Source: Acidimicrobiales bacterium (lineage in GTDB: Bacteria > Actinomycetota > Acidimicrobiia > Acidimicrobiales > MedAcidi-G1). Taken from it: 64,000 bases of DNA. A program made the translations under genes and the position numbers. This document shows, in pieces, positions 58,719 through 64,000 of the stretch. Below the pieces are notes generated by a model. The model was not told the DNA's origin. It saw only the letters and a list, made by a program, of their open reading frames with translations, and made no database searches. Each line of letters starts with the position of its first letter. Positions within the stretch are counted from its first letter, which is position 1. The stretch lies in the NCBI GenBank assembly GCA_022452035.1, contig JAKURV010000002.1:1-64000 (forward strand). Direction: 5' to 3'.

Positions 58719-60293
58719 TCAGCCCCAGCGGCTGGAGTGGGTGAGCTCCTCGGCGGGGAGCCGGATGTCAAACCGTTCGCGGACCCGGGTGTCGAAGTCA
58801 GGGGGCACGTGGGCCGGGAAATGGCTTGATAGCACCTCGCGGGCCAGCAGCCGGGCCCGCTCGTCGACCGATGAGGCACCGGCGTCAAACCAGTCGTCCG
58901 GGCTCAGCCGGTCTCCGACCTCTGGGTAGATGTACTCGGACTGCATGATGGAAAGCGTCTGGTCCTGACCCAGAAAGTGGCCGTCGCCGTGGATGACCGA
59001 CCGAATGGTTTCGACTGAGAGTTTGTCCGGTGTGACCTCGATGCCCCGGATGGTCCGGTTGACGGCGCCCAACATGTCGTTGTCGATCACCAGGGCCTCG
59101 TACGAGCAGGCCAGAATGCTGGCCAGCATCCCGGCAGACTCGTAGACGAGATTGGCTCCCGCGTGGCCAGCCAATGCGACGGTGAGCCCCTTTTCGTGGC
59201 CGGCCTGGTTGTCGGGCATCTTGGAGTCGGCCATGCCGGCGGCCACCCCGGACGGGAGGCCCAGCCAGTTAGCGACCTGGGCGGCCGCCGCGTTCAGCAC
59301 CGCCTCCTCGCCCGAACCCCCGCTCATAGCGCCGGTACGGAGGTCGGACACGAAGGGCCACAAGCCCATCACGCACGGATGACCGGGGTTCATCAGGTTG
59401 ACGCAGGTCAGGGCGGACAGACACTCGGCGAGGGCCTGGGCCAGCGAGCCGGCCAGGGCAGCGGGCGAGGTAGCGCCAGCCTGGCCGGCCGACAGCAGAT
59501 TGATGGGCATACCGGTGCGTACCTGGGCGACCATGGACCGCACGGCGTCCTCGGCATAGCGCAGCGGCGGCACCACGAAGGTGTTGTTGGCTACACAGAA
59601 CGGGCGCTTGGCGAACGACCCGGACTGGCCGCCGAGCATCTCGTCGAACATGTCGACGACCTCATGCACGTGTTCGGGCTGGAAAAATGAGGTGCCCATC
59701 GGCTTGGTAGTACCCATCGCCACTGCGTAGGCGGTGTTCACGTCGAGATTGCGGGCCTCGACCATGTCGCGGGCTACCAGCGTGCGGACGTGAAAATGGA
59801 CGTGCTCGAGGGTGTCTACGAGACGGGCCACGTCGTAGACGTCCTGGAGGTCAGATGGACGGTGCTTCCTCGTCTCGTGCTCGTAGACCGACACAGCGGC
59901 TCCCCCCGTGCCGAAGTGGACCCGGTCACCGCCCACCTCGATGGAGCGGTCGTCGTCGAAGCCGTGCCAGGTGAACGACTTGGCCGCCATGTCCACGGCG
60001 TCCTCGACCAGTGAGCGCGGGAAGTGGAGTCGCCCATCCTCGTCGACCCAGCCTCCGGCTGGGACGACAACCTCGATGAATTCGGGTATGGGCGACCCCA
60101 TACCGAACTCGTCGAGCAAGGTGAGCGCTGTGTCGTAGACGGTGCGGCATTCTGAGTCGGTGAGCGGCTTGTAGGCGCCGCCTGACAACCCGGGCCGGAC
60201 CGCCTTCTCGTCGTCGGCAAGGCCGGCGGCGCGCGCCGCTACCCGAGCGGCTCGTCCACCGGCCCGGCCAGTGCGCTTTTCGGAAGCGCTCAT
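58719..60293 (-). CDS. MttB-family methyltransferase, non-pyrrolysine type
   Basis: A 524-residue trimethylamine methyltransferase-family (MttB) protein. The sequence is uninterrupted, so no amber (UAG) pyrrolysine codon is used, placing it with the MtgB-like glycine betaine or related quaternary amine methyltransferases. Family features include KPLTDSECRTVYDTALTLLDEFGMG near the start, MNPGHPCVMGLWPFVSDL, PDNQAGHEKGLTVALAG and a conserved C-terminal core. It is co-translated with the upstream DMGDH-like gene (ATGA overlap). No corrinoid protein is seen in the window, so the methyl acceptor is unknown. Confidence 0.88.
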   Translation of the reverse strand: MSASEKRTGRAGGRAARVAARAAGLADDEKAVRPGLSGGAYKPLTDSECRTVYDTALTLLDEFGMGSPIPEFIEVVVPAGGWVDEDGRLHFPRSLVEDAVDMAAKSFTWHGFDDDRSIEVGGDRVHFGTGGAAVSVYEHETRKHRPSDLQDVYDVARLVDTLEHVHFHVRTLVARDMVEARNLDVNTAYAVAMGTTKPMGTSFFQPEHVHEVVDMFDEMLGGQSGSFAKRPFCVANNTFVVPPLRYAEDAVRSMVAQVRTGMPINLLSAGQAGATSPAALAGSLAQALAECLSALTCVNLMNPGHPCVMGLWPFVSDLRTGAMSGGSGEEAVLNAAAAQVANWLGLPSGVAAGMADSKMPDNQAGHEKGLTVALAGHAGANLVYESAGMLASILACSYEALVIDNDMLGAVNRTIRGIEVTPDKLSVETIRSVIHGDGHFLGQDQTLSIMQSEYIYPEVGDRLSPDDWFDAGASSVDERARLLAREVLSSHFPAHVPPDFDTRVRERFDIRLPAEELTHSSRWG

Positions 60294-62734
60294 GCCCGCA
60301 CCCGTTCATTGGCCGGGTCGTGGGCCGCCTCGGCTAACACGGTGGCCGTGTGGCGCTCGCCGAACAGGGTGACCTCAAACTGTGAGCCGGGGGCCTCGAA
60401 GGCCGGGTCTACGTAGGCGAAGGCCAGGGACCTCCCGACGGTGTGCCCCCACGTGCCGCTGGTAGTTACACCCATGCAGAGGCCGCCGTCTCCCGACGGG
60501 TCGTAGCAGGGCTCGTTGCCCCGACAGTCGGAGTCGGTGGCGTCGACCTCGCAGTAGATAAGGACCATGTCGAGTTTTGTGCCATCGGGCCCGCCGGCTT
60601 CCCGGCGGGCCAGCGTGGCGTCCCGGCCGAGGAAGTCCCGGCCGGATTCTAGGTCGACGAAGCGTTCGAGGCGGGCCTCGATGGGCGTGATCTCGGTGGT
60701 GAGCTCGCCACCCCATGCCTTGTAGGCCTTCTCGAGCCGTAGGACGTTCATGGCCGACGAGCCGAAGTGGACCATGCCGTGGGGTTCGCCGGCGGCCACC
60801 AGGGCGTCGTATAACTGGGGCATCTCGTCGATGGGGTGGTGGATCTCCCAGCCCAGTTCGCCGACGTAGCTGACCCGGAGGGCGGTGCTCGGCACACCGG
60901 CCACGGTGACCTGCTGGCAGGTCAGCCACGGCCACGCCTCGTTGGACAGGTCAGCGTCGGTGCAGGCGCCGAGGACGTCACGGGCCCGGGGGCCGGTGAC
61001 GGCCAGGATCCCCATTTGGTCGGTCCAGTCCTCGATGGTGACGTCCTCGGCGGGCAGCACGTGCTGTTCCAGCCAGTCCCGATCGTGTGTGGTGCCGGCA
61101 ATGGCCGAGTTGAGGTAGAACCGGTCGCTGTCCATGCGGGTGACGGTCATCTCGCACTCGATCCCGCCCAACTCGGTGAGCATGTGGACGAGGCGGATTC
61201 CCCCCTGTCGCTTCGGGAGCCGGTTGGCTGAGAGCCGTTCGAGCAGGGTCTCGGCGTTGGGGCCGGATACTGCGAACTTGGCGAAGGCTGTGAGGTCGGC
61301 GATTCCGACGCGGTCGCGCACGCCGCGGCACTCGGCGCCAACGATGTCATGGGCGTTGGAGCGGCGCCATGAGTACTCCTCGGGGTCGCCGTAGTAGCGG
61401 GGGCGCTCCCAGCCCCAGACGTCTTGCCACTGGGCGCCAAGGGCGTCGAGTCTCTCTGCGATGGGGGTGCGCTTCAGGGGTCGTCCGGCAGATCGGTATT
61501 CGCCGGGCATGCGCACCTGGTACATCTCGTGGTATTCGTCGACGGACTTGTCGATCGTGTACTGCAGGTCAGACCACGGGCCGAACCGGCGGGGGTCCAT
61601 TTCTCGCACGTTGATTTCGGTCTGGCCGTGGACCATCCACTGGGCGAGGTACTTCCCAGCGCCCGGCCCCTGGGTGATGCCGATCGACGCGCCAGCGCAG
61701 AACCAGTAGTTGTGGTGCCCGGCGGCCGGGCCCATGAGGTAGCCGCCATCCGGGGTGTGGGTGATTGGACCGCTGACTACCTGCTTGATGCCGGCCTCGG
61801 CAAACACCGGGAATCGCTCGGCCGACACCTCCAACCACGGGGCCAACTGGTCGAGGTCGGGCGAGGTGAGGTGGAAGTGGAGGTTCCAGTCGATTCCTTC
61901 GAGCCCGTAGGTGATGGAGTCGCGTGTCTCGTAGGGGCCGATGAGCAGGCTGTCGATCTCACGCCGGTAGTAGCACGACGAGCGGGGGTCGCGGATGACG
62001 GGCATCTCGACCTCACAGGCCTTCATGGCGTCCAGCGGTTCGGTGATCAGGTACTGGTGGATCATCGAGACGATCGGGACGTCGATGCCCGACATGGCAC
62101 CAACCTGAGGGGCGTAGTGGCCGGCCGCGTTGACGACGTGGTCGCAGGTGACCTCGCCCTTGTCGGTGGTGACCCGCCAGCGGCCGTCGGACAGTTGGGA
62201 CACCCCGGTGACCAGGGTATGACGGGCGATCTCAGCGCCCAGTTGGCGGGCCCCGGTGGCCATAGCGTTGGTGGAGCCGGTGGGGTCGGACCAGCCGTCC
62301 GCCGGGGTCCAGAAGCCGAGTACGACGTCGTCGATCGACTCCATGAGGGGGGCCTTCTGGCGGATGTCCTCGTGGCCGATGAGATGGGACTCGATGCCGA
62401 TCTGGTCGAGCACGCCCTGGACGTACCGATACCACTCGGCCTGCTCGTGGTTGACGGCCAGGCGGATGGCTCCGCAGCCGTGCCAGCCGGTGGCCATGCC
62501 GGTCTCGGCCTCGAGCTTGGTGTAGAGCTCGGCGCCGTAGGCGTGGACCTTGGCCATGTTGAGGCTGCCGATGAAGTGGGGGACGAGGCCGGCAGCGTGC
62601 CAGGTGGAGCCGGAGGTGAGCTCGCCCTTCTCAATAAGCAGGGCGTCAGTCCAGCCCTCGTGGGCCAGGTGGTACAGCAGACCGACACCCATGGCGCCGC
62701 CGCCGATGATCACGCACTGCGCGTCGTTGCGCAT
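60290..62734 (-). CDS. Dimethylglycine/sarcosine dehydrogenase-like flavoprotein with GcvT domain
   Basis: An 814-residue flavoprotein of the DMGDH/SARDH family. The N-terminal FAD loop IIGGGAMGVGLLYHLAHEG is followed by ELTSGSTWHAAGL, whose histidine carries covalent FAD in this family. The C-terminal half from about residue 430 is the folate-binding aminomethyltransferase (GcvT) domain, with GVRDRVGIADLTAFAKFAVSGPNAETLLERL and GELGWEIHHP. It should demethylate dimethylglycine- or sarcosine-type substrates, passing the methyl to tetrahydrofolate. Gene order with MttB suggests quaternary-amine catabolism. A GGGAG site precedes the ATG. The C-terminal loop has two extra cysteines. Confidence 0.9.
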   Translation of the reverse strand: MRNDAQCVIIGGGAMGVGLLYHLAHEGWTDALLIEKGELTSGSTWHAAGLVPHFIGSLNMAKVHAYGAELYTKLEAETGMATGWHGCGAIRLAVNHEQAEWYRYVQGVLDQIGIESHLIGHEDIRQKAPLMESIDDVVLGFWTPADGWSDPTGSTNAMATGARQLGAEIARHTLVTGVSQLSDGRWRVTTDKGEVTCDHVVNAAGHYAPQVGAMSGIDVPIVSMIHQYLITEPLDAMKACEVEMPVIRDPRSSCYYRREIDSLLIGPYETRDSITYGLEGIDWNLHFHLTSPDLDQLAPWLEVSAERFPVFAEAGIKQVVSGPITHTPDGGYLMGPAAGHHNYWFCAGASIGITQGPGAGKYLAQWMVHGQTEINVREMDPRRFGPWSDLQYTIDKSVDEYHEMYQVRMPGEYRSAGRPLKRTPIAERLDALGAQWQDVWGWERPRYYGDPEEYSWRRSNAHDIVGAECRGVRDRVGIADLTAFAKFAVSGPNAETLLERLSANRLPKRQGGIRLVHMLTELGGIECEMTVTRMDSDRFYLNSAIAGTTHDRDWLEQHVLPAEDVTIEDWTDQMGILAVTGPRARDVLGACTDADLSNEAWPWLTCQQVTVAGVPSTALRVSYVGELGWEIHHPIDEMPQLYDALVAAGEPHGMVHFGSSAMNVLRLEKAYKAWGGELTTEITPIEARLERFVDLESGRDFLGRDATLARREAGGPDGTKLDMVLIYCEVDATDSDCRGNEPCYDPSGDGGLCMGVTTSGTWGHTVGRSLAFAYVDPAFEAPGSQFEVTLFGERHTATVLAEAAHDPANERVRA

Positions 62735-62812
62735 GGGTGCTCCCGTGGGTGCTCGGACTCTTCCAATGACGGGCCGACCGTAGTCCTTCTGTCGACCGGT
62801 GCCGATGGTTCC

Positions 62813-62818
62813 TAAACT
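62813..62818 (+). promoter_or_regulatory. -10 element TAAACT, leaderless hypothetical gene
   Basis: The hexamer ends 8 nt before the GTG at 62827. Confidence 0.5.
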
Positions 62819-62826
62819 TTCCGGTT

Positions 62827-63474
62827 GTGAGCCCGTCCGCGGTCATCGGTCCCGACGAGATGGTTGCCGACCACCCGTGTACCGACCCCGACCTCTACGC
62901 CGCCGACCGCGGGTTGCTGGCCTACATGCTCCAGGACGTGCGGGCCCTAGCCCGTCTGGTATCCAAGGGCGCCGTCGACGTAGTCGAGTACGAGCCCCTG
63001 GTCTGGTTCGTCCACGGGCTGAAGCGTCGCTTGGTGCCGTGCGACCTGGCTCGGCTGGTCAACGGCCGGGATCTAGAGGTCGTGGGGTTCTTTGGCAGCC
63101 GTCGGCGGCAGTCCAAAGGAGGGGCCGAATCCGACGAAGATCCAATCGACGGACTGGACGCCCGGCTCACCCAGGAGTTTCGCCGGTATCCGGGTATCGC
63201 CAGCTACTCGACCATCGAGACGGTGGACGGCTTCTGGGCCAACCTCGTCCTGCACTCGGTTCCGTCTGATGCAGAGGACTGGCGAGGCAGTGAGGTCCAC
63301 CGGGGGGCGGTCCGGATGTCGCCAACCCTCTACCGGGACGTCCGGATCCACAACGGGCAACTCGCAGGCGGCGTCGATTCGGCTAGCGAAATTGTGCTGC
63401 ACGGGACCAAGTATTGGGACTACGGCTTGGTGCCGGACGCGCAGCCGACGTGGACGGCGGTACGAACGTGGTGA
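62827..63474 (+). CDS. Hypothetical protein preceding a PhnD-like gene (215 residues)
   Basis: A 215-residue soluble protein, unrecognised. It is helical at the start (GLLAYMLQDVRALARLVSKG), then has VEYEPLVWFVHGLKRRLVPCDLARLV, and a C-terminal part rich in beta patterns (YSTIETVDGFWANLVLHSV, IVLHGTKYWDYGLVPDAQ). No signal peptide and no metal motif are obvious. It overlaps the next gene by GTGA, so it is the first gene of an operon with a phosphonate-binding-like protein. A GTG start with TAAACT 8 nt upstream is well supported. Function unknown. Confidence 0.65.
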   Translation: MSPSAVIGPDEMVADHPCTDPDLYAADRGLLAYMLQDVRALARLVSKGAVDVVEYEPLVWFVHGLKRRLVPCDLARLVNGRDLEVVGFFGSRRRQSKGGAESDEDPIDGLDARLTQEFRRYPGIASYSTIETVDGFWANLVLHSVPSDAEDWRGSEVHRGAVRMSPTLYRDVRIHNGQLAGGVDSASEIVLHGTKYWDYGLVPDAQPTWTAVRTW

Positions 63475-64000
63475 GGTCGACCACCCACCCGGTGGCCGGG
63501 CTACCCATGTACGACTGGCCTGAGGTACGAGACGCCGTCGATGCGCTGTGGTCGGCCATCGTGGAGCGACTGCGGGCCAATGGGATCGAGGCTCCTGACA
63601 GCGTCTGGCGACCGACGCGGTCAGAGGAACTGTGGGCGCATCCCGACCTGCTAATCGGGGAAACCTGTGGTTGGCAGGTAGTTGACGAACTCCGTGGCCG
63701 GATCGAAGTGCTCGGCGTCCTGGACCGTGGGGTGGACGGGTGCGAACCTGGCGACTACAGGTCGGTGGTGGTCTGCCGGAACGATGACTCGATCAATGCC
63801 CTAGAGGACCTTCGGGGCCGAACGGTGGCGACTAACGGGGACCGGTCACAGTCCGGATACGGGGCGCTGCTGGCCCTGTTCGCCCCGCTAGCCGTCAGTG
63901 GCCGGTTCTTCGACACCGTGGTCACTTCCGGTTCCCACCGTGCTTCTCTGCGGGCTGTTGCCGAGGGTCGGGCCGACCTTGCGGCCGTCGACGAAGTGTG
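63471..64000 (+). CDS. PhnD-like phosphate/phosphonate-binding protein (3' truncated)
   Basis: Only the first 176 residues are visible; the frame is open to the window end. The sequence resembles PhnD-type substrate-binding proteins: AGLPMYDWPEVRDAVDALWS at the start, WAHPDLLIGETCGWQVVDEL for the family's central motif, EDLRGRTVATNGDRSQSGYGA and SHRASLRAVAEGRADLAAVD for the ligand-binding lobe. No signal peptide is present at the start, so it may act inside the cell as a sensor or the transporter may be encoded later. The GTG at 63471 overlaps the previous stop (GTGA). Confidence 0.82.
   Translation, partial: MRSTTHPVAGLPMYDWPEVRDAVDALWSAIVERLRANGIEAPDSVWRPTRSEELWAHPDLLIGETCGWQVVDELRGRIEVLGVLDRGVDGCEPGDYRSVVVCRNDDSINALEDLRGRTVATNGDRSQSGYGALLALFAPLAVSGRFFDTVVTSGSHRASLRAVAEGRADLAAVDEV

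Noticed and set aside
61424-62815. Long plus-strand open frame opposite the DMGDH-like gene
   Set aside because: Low-complexity translation rich in valine, glycine and aspartate; the minus-strand flavoprotein explains the region.

Overview
The window is GC-rich actinobacterial chromosome. Two WhiB regulators, a Zincin_2 metalloprotease, a UPF0182 membrane protein, GTG starts nearly as common as ATG, and a b558-type succinate dehydrogenase all point to Actinobacteria. The betaine/methylamine-type genes (MttB-like plus dimethylglycine dehydrogenase-like) and a selenocysteine tRNA suggest a marine Acidimicrobiia-like lineage; that placement is inference. No insertion sequence, prophage, CRISPR array or rRNA was seen. 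The content is mostly housekeeping, and the interest lies in the details of individual genes.

Layout. 1-6260: end of a type II glutamine synthetase, NAD synthetase, an RpoD-like sigma factor, tRNA-Sec, a HAD phosphatase, an STAS/anti-sigma kinase pair, and two tiny ORFs chained to topA. 6261-15734: topA with an apparent UvrD-2B-like insertion, MFS-tmk-holB, an SDR, a collapsed molybdopterin oxidoreductase remnant, an MBL hydrolase, and an AlaX-like editing protein with a Rieske-like membrane protein. 15892-27899: sucCD, purN-purH, folD, icd, a heterodimeric ABC exporter with a PIG-L deacetylase, and mdh. 27934-33491: MOSC, SCP2, a stand-alone phosphohistidine swivelling domain with an unrecognised 388-residue partner, DUF368, a thioesterase and an alpha/beta hydrolase. 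33558-40575: sdhCAB, a GH2 protein lacking both catalytic glutamates, and MaoC. 40896-46690: two WhiB genes around tatA, Na/Pi cotransporter plus PhoU, surE, MFS. 46747-58662: Zincin_2, epimerase, moaE, MreB, HEAT protein, PDZ-Lon protease, UPF0182, an RsiV-like lipoprotein, MgtC. 58719-64000: the MttB/DMGDH pair and the start of a PhnD-like binding-protein operon.

Together the genes cover the TCA cycle (sucCD, icd, mdh, sdhCAB), one-carbon and purine synthesis (folD, purN, purH), and demethylation of methylated amines, which would feed folate one-carbon units. Two expression rules run through the window. At least 22 genes have a TANNNT -10 hexamer 6-8 nt upstream of the start codon, as expected for leaderless mRNAs. 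About a dozen adjacent gene pairs are coupled by 4-nt GTGA/ATGA overlaps. These rules were used to choose starts and to argue for very small ORFs. Family names rest on recognising motifs by eye; no database search was run.
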